A stretch of 6,731 bases of DNA from an uncultured Bacillota bacterium. Its GTDB lineage: Bacteria > Bacillota > Dehalobacteriia > UBA4068. Positions 1-6,731 of the stretch are shown piece after piece. Below the pieces are notes generated by a model. That model saw only the letters and a list, made by a program, of their open reading frames with translations. It was not told the DNA's origin and made no database searches. Position 1 is the first letter of the stretch; each line of letters starts with the position of its first letter. A program made the position numbers and the translations under genes. Location of the stretch: the NCBI GenBank assembly GCA_934427095.1, contig CAKRYM010000085.1, forward strand, positions 1-6,731. Direction: 5' to 3'.

Positions 1-1001
1 TACCCCTTAGGAACAGGCGCCCAAACGTAGAAAGTACCTTTCGGATAAGGAAGATTCCAGCCCATTTCATTCAAGCCGCCAACCAAAATGTCCCGACGGG
101 CAGCATAACGCACACAGTTGTCGGCAACCAGCTGTTCCGGCTGTCGAAGCCCTTCCATAGCCGCATACTGTACGGCTTGGAAAGCACCGCTGTCCACATT
201 AGATTTATACGTTGCCAGAGCCTCAATGGCATAAGCATTGCCCACAGCAAAACCAATACGCCACCCCGTCATATTAAAGGGTTTGGAGCAAGAACCAAAT
301 TCAATGGCGACTTCCTCTGCGCCGGGAATTTGCAAAATACTGGGAGCGCGATACCCGTCATAAGACACTTCAGAATAAGCGCTATCATGGCACAGCAGCA
401 AATCGTTTTTCCGGGCAAAGTCTACTGCCTTCTGGAAAAAGTCCAGATCTGCCACTGCACCCGTGGGGTTATTGGGGTAATTCAACCACAAAATCTTTGC
501 CTTAGCAGCAATTTCTGCTGGAATGGCATCCAAATCTGGCAAGAAGCCATTTTCCTTCTTCAACGGCATATAATAGCAACTACCGCCGGCCAAAGCCGTA
601 GCAATACCATATACTGGATACCCGGGGTCTGGCACCAAATTCACATCACCGGGATCTACAAAGCAATAATTAATGTTGGCAATCCCTTCTTTGGACCCAA
701 TCAAGGCACAAACTTGGGTTTTGGGATCCAACCCACTAACACCGAAACGCTTCTGATAATAATCCACCACCGTCTGACGGAAGCTCAGCATTCCCTGAGA
801 AGAAGGATACTGATGATTCTCCCGATCGTTGGCCGTACGGACAAGCTCGTCGATAATATTCTGGGGGGTGGGCCGGTCAGGGTCGCCAATTCCCAAGCTG
901 ATAATATCCTGCCCAGCTGCTTTAGCCGCAGCAATCTTGCGTTCAATGCCCACAAACAAATAGGGAGGGATATCTGCAACACGCTTTGCAATAGGTTTCA
1001 T
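1..1001 (-). CDS. dapL: LL-diaminopimelate aminotransferase, 3' end cut by window edge
   Basis: PLP-dependent class I/II aminotransferase that converts tetrahydrodipicolinate plus glutamate to LL-2,6-diaminopimelate in one cytosolic step, bypassing the succinylase or acetylase branches of lysine and peptidoglycan precursor synthesis. The window holds 333 codons; the family is usually about 385-410 residues, so roughly 50-70 C-terminal residues, including the late substrate-carboxylate-binding Arg, lie outside. Visible fold-type I marks are GIGDPD near residues 37-42, NYPNNPTG at 174-181 (PLP-contacting Asn178), Asp206 and Tyr209 in the CHDSAYSE stretch, and SKPFNMTGWRIG at 239-250 with Schiff-base Lys240 and phosphate-binding Arg248. 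The whole sequence strongly resembles remembered clostridial DapL proteins (DPGYPVYGI, SNVDSGAFQAVQYA), which separates it from generic aspartate aminotransferases. The ATG at 1001 is preceded by a perfect AGGAGG (1014-1009) with 7-base spacing. It follows sbcC on the same strand after 93 bases. No frameshift or lost catalytic residue is seen. Confidence 0.93.
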   Translation of the reverse strand, partial: MKPIAKRVADIPPYLFVGIERKIAAAKAAGQDIISLGIGDPDRPTPQNIIDELVRTANDRENHQYPSSQGMLSFRQTVVDYYQKRFGVSGLDPKTQVCALIGSKEGIANINYCFVDPGDVNLVPDPGYPVYGIATALAGGSCYYMPLKKENGFLPDLDAIPAEIAAKAKILWLNYPNNPTGAVADLDFFQKAVDFARKNDLLLCHDSAYSEVSYDGYRAPSILQIPGAEEVAIEFGSCSKPFNMTGWRIGFAVGNAYAIEALATYKSNVDSGAFQAVQYAAMEGLRQPEQLVADNCVRYAARRDILVGGLNEMGWNLPYPKGTFYVWAPVPKG

Positions 1002-1069
1002 GGTCAAACCTCCTATATTTCCATTTTTCTTTTGTCTTATTCTTTCTACAAGAAGATGTTGAACAATTT

Positions 1070-1098
1070 ATTATACTATTATTATCACCGTAATTCAA
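1070..1098 (-). promoter_or_regulatory. Probable sigma-A promoter for dapL
   Basis: On the minus strand TTGAAT (1098-1093) is followed by exactly 17 bases and then a perfect TATAAT (1075-1070). The predicted start is near 1063, giving a leader of about 60 bases that contains the AGGAGG site of dapL. The -35 box overlaps the TGA stop of sbcC. No terminator hairpin with a T-run separates sbcC from dapL, so read-through from sbcDC is also possible. The leader is too short for a lysine riboswitch, which needs around 170 bases. The assignment rests on consensus match and position only. Confidence 0.6.
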
Positions 1099-3755
1099 TT
1101 GCTTTTCATCCGGATCTGGGAACCATTTTGTGCGTCAGGGAGAACCTCCAAATAGCGGGGCATACGTTCTTTCACACCTGCTACATGGGTAATCACCCCC
1201 ACCGTGCGCTCATTAGATGGAAGTTTCTCTAAAACGCTTAGCGCTGCTTCTAAAGTATTTCCATCCAAAGAACCAAAGCCTTCGTCTAAGAAGAAAAATT
1301 TTAGCTCTGCACCGTTCATTTGTATCCGCTTAGACAATGCCAAAGCCAAGGCTAAGGAAACCAAAAACGTTTCCCCACCAGAAAGGCCGCTAACCTGGCG
1401 AAGTAAACCGCCGTTATGATCATCGGCCATAATAAAATCGCTGCCTTTGGCATCCTCAATCAACTCTAGGCGATAGCGATGATTAGTCAGCCCGCTGAGA
1501 ATATGGGAAGCATCGTGCGCCAAATCAGAAAGAGCGCCATGGGATAAATAACGAACAAAGGCATTTCCCTTCAGCAAATCCCCTAAGCGTTTCAGTAAGG
1601 CATAGCGTTTTTTGCTTTCTACCGCCTGCTTCCGCAAGGATTTCGCTAAAATCAAATTTTTTTCCAGTTGTGTCAATTCCGCAGAAACACGGCCACAATC
1701 CTGGGAAAGGGTATCTCGTTGCGTCTGCAGCTGTTGTAATTCCGTCTCTTTTTGGGTCAGAAGGTTTTCCAGCTCTTGCAAAGGGCCTGGGTCCGCTAGT
1801 TTGGCCAATGCTGTTTGATGAAAAGCAATTTGCTGATCGTATTCCCGTATCTTTTTTCCTAAGGCAGTACGTTGATCTTCTGAAAGCAAGGCAGTCATTG
1901 CTTCATTCCCACTGGCAAACCCTGCTAATGCTGTTCGGCTTTTGGTTTCTTCCTTAAGTTTATTTAACCGCGCTTCCGCTTCCTCCCACAACTTTTGGCT
2001 AGAAAGGATTTGGGCTTTGGCTGTTTGTAACCCTGCGGTTGCTTGAAATTTTTTCTCTTCCCTTTCCTTTTTTTGCTGCTGGAGAGTTGCACTTCGTGCT
2101 TTTCTCCTATCAATCTCTTTTTGGGGATCACCAGAAGGACAAATCTGTAAACACGCTGCATGCAGTTCTTGAATTTGTGTCTGTATAGCAGAGGTTTCTT
2201 TTTGGAAAAGGCTGATCTCCCCTTCTTTGGCTTGTTGCTCTCCGGTCAAGCGGACAAGGGTCTGCCTAAGTTTTTCTAAGGCGACCTTACTTTCTTCCAC
2301 TTGCTGATGGGCCATATCCCAACTTGCCTTTGCTTCTTCAGCCAAAGAAATTGCCGCCGCCATATCGACTTGCGTAGAAGCCGCACATAAATGCCGCACC
2401 GTTTCGCCGCAAACGGGACAGGGATCCCCAATTTCCGTCTTTAGGGAAAGGTATGCAGCAGCGTCAGCCACCCGGGCTTTATCCATTTCGACCTGAGCAG
2501 CCTGCCACTGTTGATATGTTTCTCTCTCTTTTTCCTGTGCCAAACTAAGATTACTTTCTTTTTCAGCTATTTGTCTTTGTTTTTCCTGATATGCTTTTTG
2601 CAATTGCTGATATTGGGCTTCTAGCTTTTGCAAATTGGTTTCGGCACAAAGGTCAGACAATTTTTTTTGCTGCTGAGCTTCCTGTTCTTGCCAAGAAACT
2701 GCAGAATATAACTGTTGTATGATCGCCTCATTTTCCGCTTCAAAAGACAAATAGGCAGCCTCAGCCTGAGAATGGCTAGCAGCAGCCTGTTCAGCCAGCT
2801 GTTCTGCTTGTGTACAGGCTTCTTTTGCTTTAGCCAATTGTTCTACTTTTTCCTGCGCCTCCCGCACGCCTTGTTTGGCATTTTCTAACAAAGCACGAAG
2901 TGGTTCTGCTTTTTCCGCCAGCTGCAACCGAAACCGGTCTTTCTCATAAGTTGTGGCCTGAGCAGCAAGGGTAGTCAAAGCCTCTATATGACTTGCTCTA
3001 TCCTGGCAAAGTTTGCGCTTTATGCGTAGCTCATCCAATACACCACTTTCACGCTGAAACAGCGATTGCTGTTCCTTAACTGCTTGCTGTAAAGTTTCCA
3101 GTTCAGCCCGTTTTTCCTCCACAAGTTTATCGTCACATTCCCCTAAAAGGCTTAACTGTTTGTTCAAAGCATCTAATTCCGCTTCTCCTTCTTTCAGCTT
3201 ACTTTTCAGCTTTTGCGTCAGCTGTTCACCATATTGCTCAAAATGAAATAACTCCTCAAACATGGTGTTACGTTCCGCAGGCTTTAGCTGCAACAATTGA
3301 TCAAACTGTCCCTGGGGTAAAATTACAGTTTGACAAAATCGCTTTCGATCCATTCCCAGCAAGGCAATAATTTGCCGGTTCATTTCATCATTACGGTCAG
3401 CCAATACCTGCTGCTCCCCTAAAGAAAAGCGGCAGCTCTTGATCCGGGAGGAAAACATGTCTCCCTTTTGTCGCTCATATATCCGCTCCGCAGTATAGAA
3501 GTTCCCGTTTAATTCAAAGGTAAAAGAGACTGCGCATTGCTGTTCTCTGGCATTGATAATCCCCTGCGTTTGTCGAGGTGCACGATTGACTTCACCAAAT
3601 AAAGCCAAGGTCATCGCGTCTAATATAGTAGATTTCCCGGCACCGGTGGCACCAAATATGCCAAAAAGGCCACGTTCTGCTAAAGCCTGAAAATCAATTT
3701 GCTGCCGGCTACGATAGCTGTTTAGGCCGGAAAAGGCAAGGAATATTGGTCGCAT
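1095..3755 (-). CDS. sbcC: SbcC, Rad50-like ATPase of the SbcCD nuclease
   Basis: SMC-like ABC ATPase that partners SbcD in the cytosolic/nucleoid SbcCD (Mre11-Rad50) complex, which opens DNA hairpins and processes blocked double-strand ends. The 886-residue protein has the full domain order: N-terminal ATPase half with Walker A GATGAGKST (35-43); Q-loop region LPQGQF (146-151); a long Gln/Glu/Lys/Ala-rich coiled coil (about 170-430); a zinc hook CPVCG (Cys446 and Cys449), almost exactly mid-protein; a returning coiled coil (about 470-720); then the C-terminal ATPase half with signature LSGGE (791-795), Walker B ending LDE (Asp824, Glu825), D-loop GFGSLD (826-831) and H-loop His857. All key residues are present. 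It is shorter than E. coli SbcC (about 1048 residues), with the difference apparently in coiled-coil arm length. The ATG at 3755 follows the sbcD TAA directly and has GGAGG (3768-3764) eight bases upstream inside the sbcD end, so the pair is co-transcribed and probably translationally coupled. Confidence 0.97.
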   Translation of the reverse strand: MRPIFLAFSGLNSYRSRQQIDFQALAERGLFGIFGATGAGKSTILDAMTLALFGEVNRAPRQTQGIINAREQQCAVSFTFELNGNFYTAERIYERQKGDMFSSRIKSCRFSLGEQQVLADRNDEMNRQIIALLGMDRKRFCQTVILPQGQFDQLLQLKPAERNTMFEELFHFEQYGEQLTQKLKSKLKEGEAELDALNKQLSLLGECDDKLVEEKRAELETLQQAVKEQQSLFQRESGVLDELRIKRKLCQDRASHIEALTTLAAQATTYEKDRFRLQLAEKAEPLRALLENAKQGVREAQEKVEQLAKAKEACTQAEQLAEQAAASHSQAEAAYLSFEAENEAIIQQLYSAVSWQEQEAQQQKKLSDLCAETNLQKLEAQYQQLQKAYQEKQRQIAEKESNLSLAQEKERETYQQWQAAQVEMDKARVADAAAYLSLKTEIGDPCPVCGETVRHLCAASTQVDMAAAISLAEEAKASWDMAHQQVEESKVALEKLRQTLVRLTGEQQAKEGEISLFQKETSAIQTQIQELHAACLQICPSGDPQKEIDRRKARSATLQQQKKEREEKKFQATAGLQTAKAQILSSQKLWEEAEARLNKLKEETKSRTALAGFASGNEAMTALLSEDQRTALGKKIREYDQQIAFHQTALAKLADPGPLQELENLLTQKETELQQLQTQRDTLSQDCGRVSAELTQLEKNLILAKSLRKQAVESKKRYALLKRLGDLLKGNAFVRYLSHGALSDLAHDASHILSGLTNHRYRLELIEDAKGSDFIMADDHNGGLLRQVSGLSGGETFLVSLALALALSKRIQMNGAELKFFFLDEGFGSLDGNTLEAALSVLEKLPSNERTVGVITHVAGVKERMPRYLEVLPDAQNGSQIRMKSN

Positions 3756-4988
3756 TTATTCATCCTCCGTTTCCAGCAATTCTAAAAAGGCCTTTAGTAA
3801 GGCTTCATCACAATCCACGCCTTCCCGTTCCGTGGCAAAAGCCATAAACTGTTGGGCAATCGAAAGCGATTCTTTCTCTTTTGCCAAGGAAGGTTGTTCA
3901 ATTTTCCGATATAGGGGCGTTATGGTTACTAATCTAGGATGAGCGGAGCGTAAAGCATCAATCTCTTCCGTGGACAAGGGTTGCTCCAAACGTATGCGTA
4001 AATCTAACCAGCACTGTTGATTTTCCGGCTTTCTGCACCAGTCCAAGGCTTGCAGGTAGTTTTCTGCAATTTCCGTATGCAGCTTCAGTCCTGCTTGCAA
4101 ATCTACACTATAAACCGAAACTTGTTTTCCCGCTGAGGTAACCTCAATGTCACATAACATTACGCGTTTCGTCTGATCTGCTTCTGAAAAAGAGTACGCT
4201 AAAGGAGATCCTGCATAAACCACATAAGGCCGTCCTTCTTTCGCTTGTATGATTTGCGGACGATGTAAATGACCTAAAGCCACATAATCGCAATCAGGGA
4301 AAATATCTAACCCCACCCCTAGGCTACCACCAACCTGCATTGCCCCAGATACTGGACGTTCTGAATCTGAGGAAACACCGCCATTTGCAAATAAGTGGGC
4401 GATGGTGATATTCCCTACAGCAGGAGAAAACTCTGCGGCTTGTTCCTGCAAAAGCGCTTCCAACCGTTGAGCATAATCCCGGGCAGAATCGTTCTCATCT
4501 CCTAAATCATGTAGATAAAGCTCATTAAGGCGCGCTTCAGAAAGATATGGCATCGCGGCAATGGAAATTTCCTCTCCACAAGGTAAATGTAAATGCAAGG
4601 CTTTGCCAGATTTTACAATATAGGGAAAAGGCGAGGGTTTTTGGGCAACATATGTTGTATTAGGGTTGCCCAATAAAAAAATCCCTGCTTCTGTAGCCAA
4701 TACCGCAGAAGCAGCTAAACGCTCCGGTTGATCGTGATTCCCGGCAATGGCAACAACCCCCCGACGGCCATGATCCGCCAAGGCCGCCAAAAAAGTAAAG
4801 AACAATTTCTCCGCTGCTGCAGAAGGGATAAAGGAATCAAACACATCCCCAGCAATCACCACAAGATCGCATTGCTTTTCTTCTGCAATGCTTACAATCT
4901 CAGACAAAACAGCCTGCTGTTCTTGTAATCGATCTTGATTTTCCAAAGCTTTTCCCAAATGCAAATCCGCTGTATGGAGGATTCTCAT
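3756..4988 (-). CDS. sbcD: SbcD, Mre11-like exonuclease subunit
   Basis: Calcineurin-like metallophosphoesterase, the Mn-dependent nuclease subunit of SbcCD. At 410 residues it matches the family (E. coli about 400). The phosphoesterase motifs appear in order: DLHLG with Asp8 and His10, GDVFD with Asp48, GNHD with Asn84, His85 and Asp86, a histidine in IAHLF (His198), and GHLHRP with His240 and His242. These are the expected two-metal ligands. The phosphoesterase core spans about 1-270. A C-terminal capping/SbcC-binding region follows, including the conserved-looking PRLVTITP stretch (351-358), and ends in an acidic tail. The start MRILHTADLHLG is the invariant family N-terminus, so the ATG at 4988 is secure. 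A GAGG Shine-Dalgarno (4998-4995) sits six bases upstream. It is the first gene of the minus-strand cluster, is divergent from glnS, and its TAA abuts the sbcC ATG. Nothing appears missing. Confidence 0.97.
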   Translation of the reverse strand: MRILHTADLHLGKALENQDRLQEQQAVLSEIVSIAEEKQCDLVVIAGDVFDSFIPSAAAEKLFFTFLAALADHGRRGVVAIAGNHDQPERLAASAVLATEAGIFLLGNPNTTYVAQKPSPFPYIVKSGKALHLHLPCGEEISIAAMPYLSEARLNELYLHDLGDENDSARDYAQRLEALLQEQAAEFSPAVGNITIAHLFANGGVSSDSERPVSGAMQVGGSLGVGLDIFPDCDYVALGHLHRPQIIQAKEGRPYVVYAGSPLAYSFSEADQTKRVMLCDIEVTSAGKQVSVYSVDLQAGLKLHTEIAENYLQALDWCRKPENQQCWLDLRIRLEQPLSTEEIDALRSAHPRLVTITPLYRKIEQPSLAKEKESLSIAQQFMAFATEREGVDCDEALLKAFLELLETEDE

Positions 4989-5000
4989 GCGCTACCTCAA

Positions 5001-5028
5001 ATGATAAAATTTTCTCTTCATCCGTCAA
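5001..5028 (-). promoter_or_regulatory. Candidate sigma-A promoter for sbcDC (problematic position)
   Basis: On the minus strand TTGACG (5028-5023), a 16-base spacer and TATCAT (5006-5001) each match the consensus at five of six positions. This is the best match I found upstream of sbcD. The difficulty is position: transcription would start around 4994-4993, leaving only about six leader bases and placing the GAGG Shine-Dalgarno upstream of, or at, the 5' end. Either the mRNA is nearly leaderless or the true promoter lies further upstream, where I saw no comparably good hexamer pair. Confidence 0.3.
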
Positions 5029-5070
5029 TTCTTATTTCATTTGAATTCTGTTTTTCTATCTCATTTTCCT

Positions 5071-5108
5071 GCCTAACAACCATTCTAGGCTGGAGGTTTA
5101 GTCCTAGA
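5071..5108. repeat. Overlapping inverted repeats in the sbcD-glnS divergent region
   Basis: Two alternative inverted repeats share a central arm. TCTAGG (5084-5089) pairs with CCTAGA (5103-5108) across 13 bases. GCCTA (5071-5075) pairs with TAGGC (5086-5090) across 10 bases. The middle arm can join only one partner at a time. The 6-base half-sites are centred 19 bp apart, about two helical turns, as in a dimeric repressor operator. The cluster ends 15 bases before the glnS -35 box. No T-run follows on either strand, so it does not look like an intrinsic terminator. Arms this short can arise by chance. Confidence 0.3.
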
Positions 5109-5123
5109 TCCACCATAAAAATC

Positions 5124-5152
5124 TTGTATATCCTATGGTTTCGTGATAAAAT
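5124..5152 (+). promoter_or_regulatory. Probable sigma-A promoter for glnS, extended -10
   Basis: TTGTAT (5124-5129), exactly 17 bases, then TAAAAT (5147-5152). A TG dinucleotide one base before the -10 (5144-5145) makes it an extended -10 element. The predicted start is near 5159-5160, giving a leader of about 30 bases that contains the glnS ribosome binding site. That leader is too short for a T-box or other riboswitch, so glnS expression appears to be set at transcription initiation. Confidence 0.6.
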
Positions 5153-5189
5153 AAATTATTAGATTAAGCATATGTAACAGGAGGGGCCC

Positions 5190-6731
5190 ATGAGAGACTT
5201 CAACAATCTGCCGGCCAACCATTTTATCAATCAATTCATCAATGAAGATCTAAAAAATAACCGTTTTGGGGATAGAGTCCATACCCGTTTTCCGCCGGAA
5301 CCCAATGGTTATCTCCATATTGGCCATGCCAAAGCCATTTTCATTAATTTCGGCACTGCTCAAGAATATGCTGGGTTATGCAACCTGCGCATGGATGATA
5401 CCAATCCTACCAAAGAGGATGTGGAATATGTTGACGCCATTCAAAAAGATATTCATTGGCTAGGCTATGATTGGGGAGACCGCTTTTTCTATGCCTCCGA
5501 TTATTTTGATCGGATGTATGAATGCGCAGTTGCGCTGATCCGTAAAGGATTGGCTTATGTCTGCCAACTGACCCCAGAGGAGTTCAAGCAAAACCGCGGA
5601 GATTTAACCCACCCCGCTGTTTCTCCTTACCGGGATCGGCCCATGGAAGAAAGCTTGGATTTGTTCGCTCGAATGAAAGCCGGGGAATTTGAAAACGGTG
5701 CAATGACCTTGCGTGCAAAGATTGATTTGGCCTCCCCCAATTTCAATTTGCGCGACCCAGCCATTTACCGCATCAACCACATGCGGCATCATCGTACTGG
5801 AAACAAATGGTGCATTTACCCCATGTATGATTTTGCCCATCCCCTGGAAGATGCTTTTGAAGGCATCACGCATTCCCTCTGCTCCTTGGAGTTCGAGGAT
5901 CACCGCCCCTTATACGAATGGGTACTGGCAAACTGTGACGTTCCTTGCCAAAGCCGGCAAATCGAATTTGCCCGGCTAAATATTACCCATACGGTGATGA
6001 GCAAGCGCTATCTTCGTCAACTGGTAGAAGAAGGTATCGTCAGTGGCTGGGATGATCCCCGTATGCCTACGCTCTGCGGAATGCGGAGAAGAGGGTATCC
6101 TGCAGCAGCGATTCGTCAATTCTGCACAGATGTAGGTGTGGCAAAATCCAATAGTATGGTGGAATATGCCAAGCTAGAAGCCTGCGTTCGGGACGAGTTG
6201 AATCGTGAGGCAGAACGACGTATGGCGGTACTGGACCCACTGAAAGTGGTGATCACCAATTATACCGGGACAGAAGAACTTCCCGCTGATAATAATTTAG
6301 AAAAAGAAGATGCTGGACAGCGTATGCTCTCTTTCTCCAACACCCTCTATATCGAACAAAGCGATTTCATGGAAGAACCGGTCAAAGGGTTTAAACGGCT
6401 GGTCCCAGGGGGAGAAGTACGCTTAAAATATGCCTATGTGATTCAGTGCAATGAAGTCATCAAAGATGAAAACGGTAAGATAATTGAGCTCCGCTGCACC
6501 TATGACCCCACCACTAAGAGTGGTAACGATACCAGTGGTAAAAAAGTAAAAGGCACGATTCATTGGGTAGATGCGGCAACGGCAATCCCTGCAGAAGTTC
6601 GCCTTTACAACACCTTATTTACCAAAGAAAACATGAATGATCTCCCCGAAGGGAAAACCTTTAGTGATTACCTGAATCCAGAATCCCTGCTGGTCCAGGA
6701 AGCTCTGGTAGAAGCATCTCTTGCAGACGCT
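5190..6731 (+). CDS. glnS: Glutaminyl-tRNA synthetase, 3' end cut by window edge
   Basis: Class I aminoacyl-tRNA synthetase that charges tRNA-Gln with glutamine using ATP, in the cytosol. The window holds 514 codons; E. coli GlnRS is about 554 residues, so about 40 are missing. The Rossmann core carries PPEPNGYLHIGHAKA with HIGH at 43-46 and the second class I motif as VMSKR (269-273). Residues aligned from memory to the E. coli glutamine pocket are present: Arg33, Asp69 in MDDTNP, Tyr213 in CIYPMYDF and Cys231 in THSLCSLEF. SGWDDPRMPT (285-294) and RRRGYPAAAIRQFC (299-312) are GlnRS hallmarks. These features and the absence of GluRS-type sequence argue against a non-discriminating GluRS. The anticodon-binding beta-barrels begin near residue 345 (AVLDPLKVVITNY) and include GTIHWVDAATAIPAEVRLY (455-473). 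The ATG at 5190 has AGGAGG (5179-5184) five bases upstream. The gene is divergent from sbcDC and functionally unrelated to it. Confidence 0.97.
   Translation, partial: MRDFNNLPANHFINQFINEDLKNNRFGDRVHTRFPPEPNGYLHIGHAKAIFINFGTAQEYAGLCNLRMDDTNPTKEDVEYVDAIQKDIHWLGYDWGDRFFYASDYFDRMYECAVALIRKGLAYVCQLTPEEFKQNRGDLTHPAVSPYRDRPMEESLDLFARMKAGEFENGAMTLRAKIDLASPNFNLRDPAIYRINHMRHHRTGNKWCIYPMYDFAHPLEDAFEGITHSLCSLEFEDHRPLYEWVLANCDVPCQSRQIEFARLNITHTVMSKRYLRQLVEEGIVSGWDDPRMPTLCGMRRRGYPAAAIRQFCTDVGVAKSNSMVEYAKLEACVRDELNREAERRMAVLDPLKVVITNYTGTEELPADNNLEKEDAGQRMLSFSNTLYIEQSDFMEEPVKGFKRLVPGGEVRLKYAYVIQCNEVIKDENGKIIELRCTYDPTTKSGNDTSGKKVKGTIHWVDAATAIPAEVRLYNTLFTKENMNDLPEGKTFSDYLNPESLLVQEALVEASLADA

Noticed and set aside
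1057..1065. TGTTGAACA near-palindrome around the predicted dapL transcription start
   Set aside because: The arms are only four bases and the surrounding sequence is AT-rich, so this is well within chance. There is no second copy nearby.
177..1232. A 351-codon plus-strand open frame antisense to dapL and the sbcC 3' end
   Set aside because: It lies opposite two genes with full conserved motifs. Its translation is low in complexity logic, rich in Ile/His/Asn, shows no recognisable domain, and has no clear ribosome binding site. It is best explained as a by-product of dapL codon usage.
1612..2161. Several 65-95 codon open frames on both strands inside sbcC
   Set aside because: They are shadows within the coiled-coil coding region. 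They have basic or cysteine-rich nonsense composition and no start signals.
1095..4988. Possible novel defence system built on the Mre11/Rad50-like pair
   Set aside because: Both proteins carry the complete standard SbcD and SbcC motif sets with no fused or extra domain. Their neighbours are housekeeping genes, so a normal chromosomal sbcDC operon explains the data.
4728..5162. Short plus-strand open frames over the sbcD start and into the divergent gap
   Set aside because: The first lies wholly within sbcD. The second runs through the promoter region without a Shine-Dalgarno, and its translation resembles no known protein.
5153..5189. Possible T-box or other leader element upstream of glnS
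   Set aside because: The leader from the predicted start to the ATG is only about 30 bases, with no T-box core sequence and no room for a specifier stem.
5604..5979. Open frames of 88-99 codons on both strands inside glnS
   Set aside because: They overlap the conserved GlnRS catalytic core in other frames and have no independent support.

Overview
The window reads as ordinary chromosomal DNA of a bacterium, probably an anaerobic member of the Bacillota (Clostridia or Negativicutes-like). This is inferred from strong AGGAGG ribosome binding sites, sigma-A-type promoters with AT-rich surroundings, intermediate GC content (judged by eye, not counted), and an LL-diaminopimelate aminotransferase of the type I associate with Moorella and Desulfotomaculum relatives. 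The glutaminyl-tRNA synthetase does not settle the taxonomy, because many Bacillota lack this enzyme and those that have it carry a version resembling the proteobacterial one.

Layout: four protein genes fill almost everything. On the minus strand, in transcription order, are sbcD (4988 to 3756), sbcC (3755 to 1095) and dapL (1001 running off the left edge at 1). sbcD and sbcC abut exactly (TAA then ATG) and form a clear two-gene operon. dapL follows after 93 bases and has its own good promoter, whose -35 box overlaps the sbcC stop codon, so it can be transcribed with or without sbcDC. On the plus strand glnS starts at 5190 and runs off the right edge at 6731, with roughly 40 C-terminal residues missing. 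The 201-base divergent gap between sbcD and glnS holds a convincing glnS promoter, a weaker sbcD promoter candidate and a small cluster of overlapping inverted repeats.

Function: SbcD (Mre11-like nuclease) and SbcC (Rad50-like ABC ATPase with a zinc hook) form one DNA-end and hairpin processing complex. DapL makes LL-diaminopimelate from tetrahydrodipicolinate for lysine and peptidoglycan. GlnS charges tRNA-Gln. Apart from sbcCD the genes share no evident pathway. I saw no mobile element, CRISPR array, RNA gene, integration site or unknown protein family. The 'hunt' items are modest and mostly concern regulation and gene history.
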